This document shows, piece after piece, positions 20,623 to 26,976 of a stretch of 28,590 nt of DNA. How positions within the stretch are numbered: the stretch's first letter is position 1; every line of letters begins with the position of its first letter. The position numbers were made by a program, and so were the translations under genes. The notes under the pieces were generated by a model that was not told where the DNA came from, did no database searches, and worked only from the letters and a program-made list of their open reading frames with translations. The stretch is from 2-02-FULL-48-14 sp041645035 (GTDB lineage: Bacteria > Patescibacteriota > Gracilibacteria > UBA1369 > 2-02-FULL-48-14): NCBI GenBank assembly GCA_041645035.1, contig JBAZQU010000014.1:1-28590 (forward strand), written 5' to 3'.

Positions 20623-23247
20623 TTAAACGAGAGTCGCCTGTTCTTTTGTTTCGGTCTCGGCAGTTTCTGGAGTTTCCGGGATTTCGCTTTGAGCGATGAA
20701 GGACATAGAAGCCACTTTATCATCCGACTTCACGCGCATTAAGTAAACCCCTTGAGTGGCGCGACCACGGCCGGGGACGCTATCCAAATTGGTTCGGATC
20801 ATCACTCCTTTTTTAGAAACGATAATAATATCCCCCTTCGTTTCCGGTTCGAGTACCTTGGCTCCTACAAGTTTTCCGGTTTTATCAGTAAGATTTGCGG
20901 TCTTCACTCCACTTCCTCCACGAGTCTGGAAACGGTATTCCTTGATCGGAGTACGTTTTCCAAGTCCGTTTTCCATCACCACAAAGAGATCGGCATCGGC
21001 GGATTTTACGCTATCCATTTCCACCACTTCATCACCGGCTCGGAGCTTGATGCCACGCACTCCCATAGAAGCACGGCCCATCGGACGAACATCTTCTTGG
21101 TCGAATTGAATGCACTTTCCTTCGTGCGTCACAATCATAATGTGATCGCCCGGGCTGCTTTGTTTAACCCAAGACAACGAATCGCCGTCGCGGAGCTTAA
21201 TGGCAATGAGCCCGGATTTTCGCACAGCCTTGAATTCGGCGACAGCCGTCTTTTTAACGGTTCCCTTGTGAGTTGCCATAAAGAGGTAATCTCCTTTGAA
21301 TTCTTCATTAGTCACCACCAGCATGGCCGTTACAAACTCCTCCTTGGTCATTTGGATGAGATTGATAAGCGGAATTCCCTTAGCTTGGCGGCTGGCCTGA
21401 GGCAATTCGTACACGGGGAGTTGGAACACGCGGCCGGTGTTTGTGAAGAACAAAAGCTTATCGTGGTTCTTAGCAAAACGCAGAATAGCGATTTCATCTT
21501 CTTCTTTGGTGCTCATAGCCATCTTTCCCTGGCCTCCGCGTTCTTGGCGGCGGAAGGTGCTGGGCGGCACGCGTTTCACATAGTTTTCTTTAGTGAGCGT
21601 GACCACCATTTCCTCATTCGGGATAGTGTCTTTTACAGAGAAGTCACCGAGGGCGTGAACCACAATTTCCGTGCGGCGGGCGTCACCGTACTGCCCCTTA
21701 ATTTCCTTGAATTCTTCGACCATGATTTTGGCAACTTTCTTGGTATCTTCCAAGATACCTTCGAGTTCGTCAATGAGAGCGAGCTTTTCTTTGAATTCGT
21801 CTTCGATCTTGCTGCGTTCCAAGCCGGCGAGAGTCTGCAGACGCATTTCCAAAATAGCTTGAGCCTGCAGTTCACTGAGTTTGAATCTCTTCATCAAAGC
21901 TGCGTGCGCGTCTTCCTTGGTTTCGCTCTTGCGAATGGTATCAATCACATCATCAATGTTGTCGAGCGCGATTTTGAGCCCTTCCAAAATGTGGGCGCGC
22001 GCCTTGGCTACTTTGAGTTCGAAAACGGTGCGGCGAGTGATGACTTCCTTGCGGTGCTTAATAAAGTATTCAAGCACTTCCTTCAGGTTCAGCAAACGAG
22101 GTTGCAGTCCATCCACCAGTGCGATCATGTTCATATTGAAATTCGACTGCATCGGCGTGTACTTGTAGAGTTGGTTGAGAATTTTGCTGGGGTAGGAATC
22201 TTTTTTGAGTTCAACCACAATGCGCATTCCTTCCCGGTTGGATTCATCACGAAGGTCGGAGATACCCGTGATTTTTTTGTCGGTCACCAGTTCAGCAATT
22301 TTTTCAACGAGCGTCGCCTTGTTGATTTGATAAGGAATTTCAGTCACGATAATTCGGAATCGTCCACCTCTTTCCTCTTCAATTTCAGCTTTGGCGCGTA
22401 CCGTTACTCCGCCACGTCCCGTGGTATACATTTCCTTGATGGCTTCACGTCCGTAAGCGGTAGCTCCGGTGGGGAAGTCGGGTCCTTTTATGTGTTCCAT
22501 CAGCCCGTCGATGTCGATTTCAGGATTTTCGGCGAGCGCAACCAGCGCGTCCATCACTTCCGTGAGGTTGTGAGGAGGAATGTTGGTGGCCATACCCACG
22601 GCAATACCCATCGTTCCATTGAGCAACAGTTGGGGGATGCGGGCGGGGAGCACGCGAGGTTCTTCGTGACGACCGTCGTAGTTGGGCACAAAATCCACCG
22701 TCTCTTTATCAATGTCCGTCATCATTTCATCCGAAATCTTTTCCATTTTGGACTCGGTGTAACGCATGGCCGCGGCGTTGTCTCCGTCGACGGAACCGAA
22801 GTTACCTTGTCCACGAATGAGTGGATAACGGAGTGAAAAGTCCTGGGCCATACGCACCATGGAGTCGTACACGGCTTGATCTCCATGAGGATGGTACTTG
22901 GCCAAAACTTCTCCAACCACAGCCGCAGATTTTCGGAAACCGGCGCTTGAGCGCAACCCGATTTCTTGCATCGCGAACAAAATACGTCGGTGAACCGGTT
23001 TCATACCGTCACGCACGTCGGGAAGGGCGCGAGAAACAATCACGCTCATGGCGTAATCCAGGTAGCTCTCTTCCATCTCATCCACCACATTACGCGCCGT
23101 GATTTTTCCGGCGGCAAAGAGCTCGGTGGGTTCTTCATTTTCCTCGTTTTCTTTCGCTTCCTCCTCGGTTTCTTCCATCTCTTCTTCGTTCCCCTTCGGT
23201 TGTTCGTCTTCAGGGTTCAAGTTTTCATCTTTTTTCTTTTTTGCCAT
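20623..23247 (-). CDS. gyrA: DNA gyrase subunit A
   Basis: An 874-residue subunit of the type II topoisomerase that adds negative supercoils. The catalytic Tyr163 is in AAAMRYTESKM. The breakage-reunion domain has SYLDYAMSVIVSRALPDVRDG and KPVHRRILFAM. The C-terminal beta-pinwheel (from about residue 560) carries a GyrA box, QERGGQGK at about 567-574, which distinguishes it from ParC. The box has Glu in place of the usual Lys/Arg at its second position. The quinolone-binding stretch reads HPHGDQAVYDSM: Gln124 stands where E. coli GyrA has Ser83, while Asp128 corresponds to Asp87. The first 45 residues are an unusual Glu/Lys-rich extension absent from standard GyrA. The C-terminus also has a Glu/Thr-rich tail. 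gyrB is not visible. It heads the operon leading to the M24 gene. Confidence 0.97.
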   Translation of the reverse strand: MAKKKKDENLNPEDEQPKGNEEEMEETEEEAKENEENEEPTELFAAGKITARNVVDEMEESYLDYAMSVIVSRALPDVRDGMKPVHRRILFAMQEIGLRSSAGFRKSAAVVGEVLAKYHPHGDQAVYDSMVRMAQDFSLRYPLIRGQGNFGSVDGDNAAAMRYTESKMEKISDEMMTDIDKETVDFVPNYDGRHEEPRVLPARIPQLLLNGTMGIAVGMATNIPPHNLTEVMDALVALAENPEIDIDGLMEHIKGPDFPTGATAYGREAIKEMYTTGRGGVTVRAKAEIEEERGGRFRIIVTEIPYQINKATLVEKIAELVTDKKITGISDLRDESNREGMRIVVELKKDSYPSKILNQLYKYTPMQSNFNMNMIALVDGLQPRLLNLKEVLEYFIKHRKEVITRRTVFELKVAKARAHILEGLKIALDNIDDVIDTIRKSETKEDAHAALMKRFKLSELQAQAILEMRLQTLAGLERSKIEDEFKEKLALIDELEGILEDTKKVAKIMVEEFKEIKGQYGDARRTEIVVHALGDFSVKDTIPNEEMVVTLTKENYVKRVPPSTFRRQERGGQGKMAMSTKEEDEIAILRFAKNHDKLLFFTNTGRVFQLPVYELPQASRQAKGIPLINLIQMTKEEFVTAMLVVTNEEFKGDYLFMATHKGTVKKTAVAEFKAVRKSGLIAIKLRDGDSLSWVKQSSPGDHIMIVTHEGKCIQFDQEDVRPMGRASMGVRGIKLRAGDEVVEMDSVKSADADLFVVMENGLGKRTPIKEYRFQTRGGSGVKTANLTDKTGKLVGAKVLEPETKGDIIIVSKKGVMIRTNLDSVPGRGRATQGVYLMRVKSDDKVASMSFIAQSEIPETPETAETETKEQATLV

Positions 23248-23271
23248 AGAGTGGTTTAAATTTGCGCACGA

Positions 23272-23298
23272 AGTCTACCCTACCGCAGCAAAATACAA
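23272..23298 (-). promoter_or_regulatory. Possible gyrA promoter
   Basis: TTGTAT (23293-23298) and TAGACT (23272-23277) are 15 bp apart on the minus strand, with the -10 ending 24 nt before the gyrA ATG. The short spacer makes this a weak candidate, but some promoter must lie in this 175-nt gap. Confidence 0.3.
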
Positions 23299-23310
23299 AA
23301 TTCAGATTGG

Positions 23311-23338
23311 TTGACTAAGGAGGAATTTATTTTAGAAT
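23311..23338 (+). promoter_or_regulatory. Near-consensus plus-strand promoter facing hicBA
   Basis: TTGACT (23311-23316) and TAGAAT (23333-23338) are 16 bp apart, each 5 of 6 to consensus. Transcription would start near 23345 and run antisense through the hicA remnant and hicB. It could continue to the VirB4-like gene at 23803. An AGGAGG lies within the spacer but has no start codon at a useful distance. Confidence 0.5.
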
Positions 23339-23430
23339 CGCGGGGTTTGAGCTTTGTGTAGGCCAATCCGAGCAAAATCTATTGATTTATTTCCTTAACT
23401 TTTCGGCTTAATCGGAATTAGTTTAGGCAT
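23332..23430 (-). pseudogene. hicA: Decayed hicA toxin gene (probable)
   Basis: An ATG at 23430 overlaps the end of hicB out of frame and encodes MPKLIPIKPKS before a TAA. The first ten residues match the typical start of HicA-family mRNA interferases (M-P-K-L-x-P-I/L-K-P-K). In the +1 frame beyond this point the sequence reads KVKEINQ, a TAG stop, then ILLGLAYTKLKPRDSK. That resembles the following HicA segment (I-L-x-x-L-G-Y/F-x-x-x-R-Q-x-G-S-H), but the catalytic His is absent. I infer a toxin gene broken by a frameshift, a nonsense codon and a 3' deletion. The overlap position is what a hicB-hicA operon would show. The second part of the match is weak. Confidence 0.5.
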
Positions 23431-23647
23431 GTGACAACTCTAAATTCTGAATTCCAATAAACCTGTTTTTTTGAACAGCCTTTTTATCAGTGTTACGCAG
23501 GCATAACTTTAAGACCTCTGACAAATTGCTAAACATTTCCTCCTGTGTTTTCCCTTCAGCGTAGCAACTGGGGACTGCCGGAATGGATCCGATGAATATT
23601 CCATCCTCATCCTGTTCTATATAAACTGTAAATTGTGCTGTTTTCAT
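23423..23647 (-). CDS. hicB: HicB-family antitoxin
   Basis: A 74-residue protein of the HicB family, the antitoxin of type II HicA-HicB modules. The typical strand-turn pattern is visible: FTVYIEQDEDGIFIGSIPAV, PSCYAEGKTQEEMFSNLSEV and LKLCLRN (consensus E-x-D-x-D-G-x-x-x-x-x-x-P-x-L-P-G-C-x-x-x-G-x-T-x-x-E-A). It is the short form without a separate C-terminal DNA-binding domain. I start at the ATG at 23647; 24 upstream in-frame codons (to 23719) include the promoter and do not look like protein. A good promoter sits 28 nt upstream. Its partner toxin directly downstream appears inactivated, so this may be a surviving orphan antitoxin. Confidence 0.8.
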   Translation of the reverse strand: MKTAQFTVYIEQDEDGIFIGSIPAVPSCYAEGKTQEEMFSNLSEVLKLCLRNTDKKAVQKNRFIGIQNLELSHA

Positions 23648-23675
23648 ATGGTATGGCAGAATTTTAGGCGACGCC

Positions 23676-23703
23676 ATTGTATCATAAAAAGAAAATAAAA
23701 CAA
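23676..23703 (-). promoter_or_regulatory. Sigma-70-like promoter of hicB
   Basis: TTGTTT (23698-23703) and TACAAT (23676-23681) are 16 bp apart on the minus strand within a T-rich stretch. The -10 ends 28 nt before the hicB ATG at 23647. Confidence 0.5.
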
Positions 23704-23757
23704 AAAAACTATGCCGCAATCAAGTGGGATTATGTGATTGGTCTGCTCTAGTAAATA

Positions 23758-23785
23758 TGGTCATTTTGTGATAAGATGATAAGAT
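23758..23785 (+). promoter_or_regulatory. Possible promoter of the VirB4-like gene
   Basis: TGGTCA (23758-23763) and TAAGAT (23780-23785) are 16 bp apart, each 4 of 6 to consensus. A start site near 23792 would favour the ATG at 23803 over the one at 23776. Confidence 0.3.
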
Positions 23786-23802
23786 TAAAAAGAACTCCAC
23801 GC

Positions 23803-26001
23803 ATGGCAGATAATACCGTTCCACAACAAACCGCTTCAGTAAGCCCCGCAAACCCTGCGTCGACTTTGGGAACGCCGGTTGTGGCGGCCGATAATACGGC
23901 TGCTGCGGTGGCAGCGAAGCAAGAAGCTCAAGCTAAAAGCACGGTTTCTGCGGAAAAAAAGCAGGAGGCGAGTAAAGCTGCGGCGAAGGTGGACACCGAT
24001 GCGCAAAAAAACATCAAAGAAAAGAAGCAATTGCTTGAAGCGGAAAAACTTTTTCAGGAGGGAATCGCGTCCATTCGGGACCTGATCGCGCCTTCCTCGT
24101 TCGAGGTGGGTTACGATCACATCAAAATCGACGGGCTCTACTGCCAAACTTTTTTCGTTTATACCTATCCGCGTTACATCGATACCAACTGGCTCAGCCC
24201 CGTGGTGAATTATGATGTGACCATGGATGTTTCTCAGTATATTTATCCGATTTCTTCGGAAGACATCATGAAGGTGCTTAGAACCAAAGTGGCGCAACTT
24301 CAATCTTCCATTCGCATTGCCGCCGACAAAGGAAATGTGCGTGATCCCGCGCTTGAAACGGCGCTCGAAGATGCCGAATCCCTGCGTACCGAACTTCAAC
24401 GTGGCCAGGAGAAATTTTTCCAATACGGGCTCTATTTCACGGTTTATTCTCCAAATGAGGATGAGCTTCGTAAATCCACCAAGGAATTGCAAAGTTTGCT
24501 TGGCGGAAAATTGGTGCTGAGCAAACGCGCCGACTTGCAAATGGAACGCGGATTTACTTCCACCATTCCGCTCTGCCTCGACGACATCGCTGTGCAGCGC
24601 AACATGAACACGTCGCCGCTTTCCACCACATTCCCCTTCATTTCTTCGGAACTCACGTCGAATGACGGAATTTTGTACGGGCTCAATCGTCACAACGAAT
24701 CGCTGATTATTTTCGATCGCTTCTCGCTTGAAAACGCCAACTCGACGGTATTCGCCAAGTCCGGAGCCGGTAAGTCTTATGCGGTTAAGCTCGAGGTTTT
24801 ACGCTCGCTGATGTTTGGAACGGACGTGATCGTGATCGATCCGGAAAATGAATATAAAGCTCTGTGTGAAACGGTGGGTGGAACTTACCTCAGCGTGTCT
24901 CTCAATTCGGACCGACGCATTAATCCTTTTGATTTGCCCACGCCGCTGGAAGGAGAGGAGCTCAAGCCCGGAGATTTGCTTCGCAGCAGCGTGATCAATC
25001 TCACGGGTCTTATGCGTTTGATGCTCGGAACGATTTCGCCTCAGGAAGAGGGAGTTTTGGATAAGGCGCTCATTGACACTTACGCAACCAAAGGTATCAC
25101 GATGGACGTGATAGATACTTCCAAATATCCCGTGCCTACGATGGCGGATTTTTACAACGTACTTTCCTCAATGGATGGCGCCGCCGACATGTCTCAGCGA
25201 ATCGCCAAGTACGTGACGGGTACCTACGCCGGAGTTTTCAACAAAGAAACCAATGTGACGCTCGATACCGGGCTCATGGTTTTCTCCGTTCGCGATTTGG
25301 AAGACGAGCTCAGGCCGGTGGCCATGTACATTATTTTGAATTACATCTGGAATCGCGTTCGCTCCATGCTCAAAAAACGTATTCTTGTTATTGATGAAGC
25401 TTGGACCTTGATGCAGCACGAAGACAGCGCGAAATTCTTGTTTGGTCTGGTGAAGCGCGCTCGTAAATATTACCTCGGGGTAACTACTATCACGCAGGAC
25501 GTGGAAGACTTTATCAATAGTCCGATGGGTAAACCGATTGTGACGAACTCTTCGATGCAAATGCTTCTCAAACAGTCGCCGTCGGCCATTGAGCCGCTGG
25601 CCAAAGTGTTCAACCTCACGGAGGGGGAGAAATACATGCTTTTGAATTCCGGAGTGGGGCAGGGGCTTTTCTTTGCCGGTCTCAAACATGTGGCCATTCA
25701 AGTGATTGCATCCTTCAGCGAAGACAGAATCATAACGACTAACCCGGAAGAACTTTTAGCACAAAGCAATGCCGCCGCAGAATTTGAAGCCACTACAAAA
25801 GAAGAAGAAGCGAAGAAAGAAACGGCCCCGGTCGCGACTCCCGAAGAAACTAAAATGGAAGCGGAATTCACGGAAAATGTAGCGGCGGTGTTGAATCAGC
25901 CCATTGAAGCTTTAAAGCCCGAGCAAGTTGCTTCGACGACTCCCGTTGCGCCGACGCCGGCAGTTCAGGAAATTCCGGTCGTGTTTGAAGAAAAGAAATA
26001 G
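23803..26001 (+). CDS. VirB4/TraC-like ATPase
   Basis: A 732-residue ATPase of the VirB4/TraC type (FtsK-HerA superfamily), which powers type IV secretion or conjugation-like transfer. Walker A is AKSGAGKSYAVKLE with Lys324. Walker B is ILVIDEAWTLM with Asp531 and Glu532. VIDPENEYKALC and the VTTITQDVEDFINSPMGKPIVTNSS region are typical family segments. The N-terminal CagE/TrbE/VirB-like domain (about 85-300) is recognisable (YPRYIDTNWLSPV). The first 80 residues and last 70 are Ala/Glu/Lys/Pro-rich and unstructured. I start at the ATG at 23803; 23776 would add nine residues overlapping a promoter-like site. No other secretion genes (VirB6, VirB8, PrgI, coupling protein) are in the window. 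Homologues with this isolated setting occur in CPR genomes, from general knowledge, and may serve pili or DNA uptake. Confidence 0.9.
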   Translation: MADNTVPQQTASVSPANPASTLGTPVVAADNTAAAVAAKQEAQAKSTVSAEKKQEASKAAAKVDTDAQKNIKEKKQLLEAEKLFQEGIASIRDLIAPSSFEVGYDHIKIDGLYCQTFFVYTYPRYIDTNWLSPVVNYDVTMDVSQYIYPISSEDIMKVLRTKVAQLQSSIRIAADKGNVRDPALETALEDAESLRTELQRGQEKFFQYGLYFTVYSPNEDELRKSTKELQSLLGGKLVLSKRADLQMERGFTSTIPLCLDDIAVQRNMNTSPLSTTFPFISSELTSNDGILYGLNRHNESLIIFDRFSLENANSTVFAKSGAGKSYAVKLEVLRSLMFGTDVIVIDPENEYKALCETVGGTYLSVSLNSDRRINPFDLPTPLEGEELKPGDLLRSSVINLTGLMRLMLGTISPQEEGVLDKALIDTYATKGITMDVIDTSKYPVPTMADFYNVLSSMDGAADMSQRIAKYVTGTYAGVFNKETNVTLDTGLMVFSVRDLEDELRPVAMYIILNYIWNRVRSMLKKRILVIDEAWTLMQHEDSAKFLFGLVKRARKYYLGVTTITQDVEDFINSPMGKPIVTNSSMQMLLKQSPSAIEPLAKVFNLTEGEKYMLLNSGVGQGLFFAGLKHVAIQVIASFSEDRIITTNPEELLAQSNAAAEFEATTKEEEAKKETAPVATPEETKMEAEFTENVAAVLNQPIEALKPEQVASTTPVAPTPAVQEIPVVFEEKK

Positions 26002-26009
26002 AGAAAAAC

Positions 26010-26037
26010 TTGACGTATCCTAAGAATGCGGTAAATT
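26010..26037 (+). promoter_or_regulatory. Possible promoter of the 99-residue gene
   Basis: TTGACG (26010-26015, 5 of 6) and TAAATT (26032-26037, 4 of 6) are 16 bp apart in the 70-nt gap after the VirB4-like gene. The ATG at 26072 lies 34 nt beyond the -10. Confidence 0.35.
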
Positions 26038-26071
26038 TCTTTCTTGAATTTTATTATTTAGCTTATTTTTT

Positions 26072-26371
26072 ATGAGTGAAGGTGAGCCTAAGATAACTGA
26101 CCTTGGGGTTAAGAAGGCATTTCTTCAAGATGAGAGAGGGGTGAAACGGGGGAGATTAGACTATTTGACTCCCGCCGAGGTGGGGCTCTTGTTTGATCTT
26201 GCACAAGATAAAAAGGCTGATGTGGATGATCTGTATAGAACACTGTTGGAGGATAGGAGCAGGGCAAGCGCAAGGGCAACAGAAGAACGCGCAAGGGCAG
26301 CAGCCTTGGCAGAAGAGAGAAAAGCTCAAACGCGACTAATACAAGGAGCGGTGCGCTATACTTATTCCTGA
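26072..26371 (+). CDS. Small hypothetical protein with Arg/Ala/Glu coiled coil
   Basis: A 99-residue protein I do not recognise. The first half (MSEGEPKITDLGVKKAFLQ, then DYLTPAEVGLLFDLAQDKKADVDDLYRTLLED) looks like a short helical domain. Residues 60-88 are an uninterrupted Arg/Ala/Glu-rich helix (RSRASARATEERARAAALA and onwards), probably a coiled coil. It ends IQGAVRYTYS. No signal peptide or membrane segment is seen. It lies alone on the plus strand between the VirB4-like gene and the SprT-like gene, with its own promoter-like site and no Shine-Dalgarno sequence. Composition is like that of its neighbours. It may well be real, because the protein has clear domain-like organisation and the opposite-strand frame is less protein-like. 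Confidence 0.6.
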   Translation: MSEGEPKITDLGVKKAFLQDERGVKRGRLDYLTPAEVGLLFDLAQDKKADVDDLYRTLLEDRSRASARATEERARAAALAEERKAQTRLIQGAVRYTYS

Positions 26372-26493
26372 TCAAATCTTTTAGATTCTGCGTGTATGTC
26401 ATCAAATTCGCAGGCACCCGCTATTATCAGTCAGCGCCAGAATAGGACAATAAACCCTTGTCATCCAAGTGGGCTGTGTGAGAAAGTTCGGAC

Positions 26494-26976
26494 ATGATGC
26501 GCGACCAAGTTTGGCTACAGGCTCAGCTCGATTTTCTTCTGAAGAATGCTTTTGCGGATATGGAGAGGCCGAATCGGATCACGATTCAGTTCGGACGCAA
26601 GGCGCAGCGGAGACTGGGGTCTATTTGCATGAGCCGTGATAAAAAACGTAGCAGCATTCTTATCAATGGGATTTTTCGTCAGGAAGTGGTGCCGGAGGAA
26701 GTGGTGCGAGCGACTATTGCGCATGAACTCTGCCATTACGCACACGGGTTTTGTTCGCCGCTTGAAAAAAAATATAAAAGTCCGCATGCGGGCGGCATTA
26801 TTGAGCGCGAGTTGAGAAAACGCGGATTGGAACTTTACAGTCGTTTTGAAAAAGAATGGGCCAAAAATCACTGGCCAAAAATTCTTGAGGTCGAATTTCC
26901 CAGGAGGCAGCGAAGAATCAGAGTGCGTCGTCCAATGCCTTTAACCATTCGTCTGCTTCGCCGCTTGTTGGCGTAA
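26494..26976 (+). CDS. SprT-like zinc metallopeptidase-fold protein
   Basis: A 160-residue protein with the SprT/WSS1-like zinc motif: IAHELCHYAHGF (about residues 75-86), where H-E-x-x-H supplies two zinc ligands and the catalytic Glu. A further His in SPHAGGIIEREL (about 100) or a nearby residue could be the third. The N-terminal part (20-70: NRITIQFGRKAQRRLGSICMSRDKKRSSILING) has the usual strand pattern ahead of the helix. SprT-like proteases include those that cleave DNA-protein crosslinks in eukaryotes, but bacterial members are poorly characterised. The last 25 residues are extremely Arg-rich and are encoded opposite the end of the S41 protease gene. The start could be either of two adjacent ATGs at 26494 and 26497; an in-frame stop at 26479 limits it upstream. 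Confidence 0.82.
   Translation: MMRDQVWLQAQLDFLLKNAFADMERPNRITIQFGRKAQRRLGSICMSRDKKRSSILINGIFRQEVVPEEVVRATIAHELCHYAHGFCSPLEKKYKSPHAGGIIERELRKRGLELYSRFEKEWAKNHWPKILEVEFPRRQRRIRVRRPMPLTIRLLRRLLA

Noticed and set aside
20752..22836. A 694-codon open frame on the plus strand opposite gyrA
   Set aside because: It lies wholly antisense to an unmistakable gyrA, and its product is a low-information Phe/His/Arg-rich sequence typical of a codon-bias shadow.
26396..26497. A 33-codon frame (MSSNSQAPAIISQRQ...) whose TGA overlaps the SprT-like ATG
   Set aside because: The ATGA overlap looks like coupling, but the frame is short, has no ribosome-binding site and no recognisable features. Chance is likely.
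26476..26500. A GAGAAAGTTCGGAC string resembling the conserved GAGGAAAGTCCGGGC of RNase P RNA
   Set aside because: The rest of the RNA would have to overlap the SprT-like gene, and no other conserved RNase P elements were seen.
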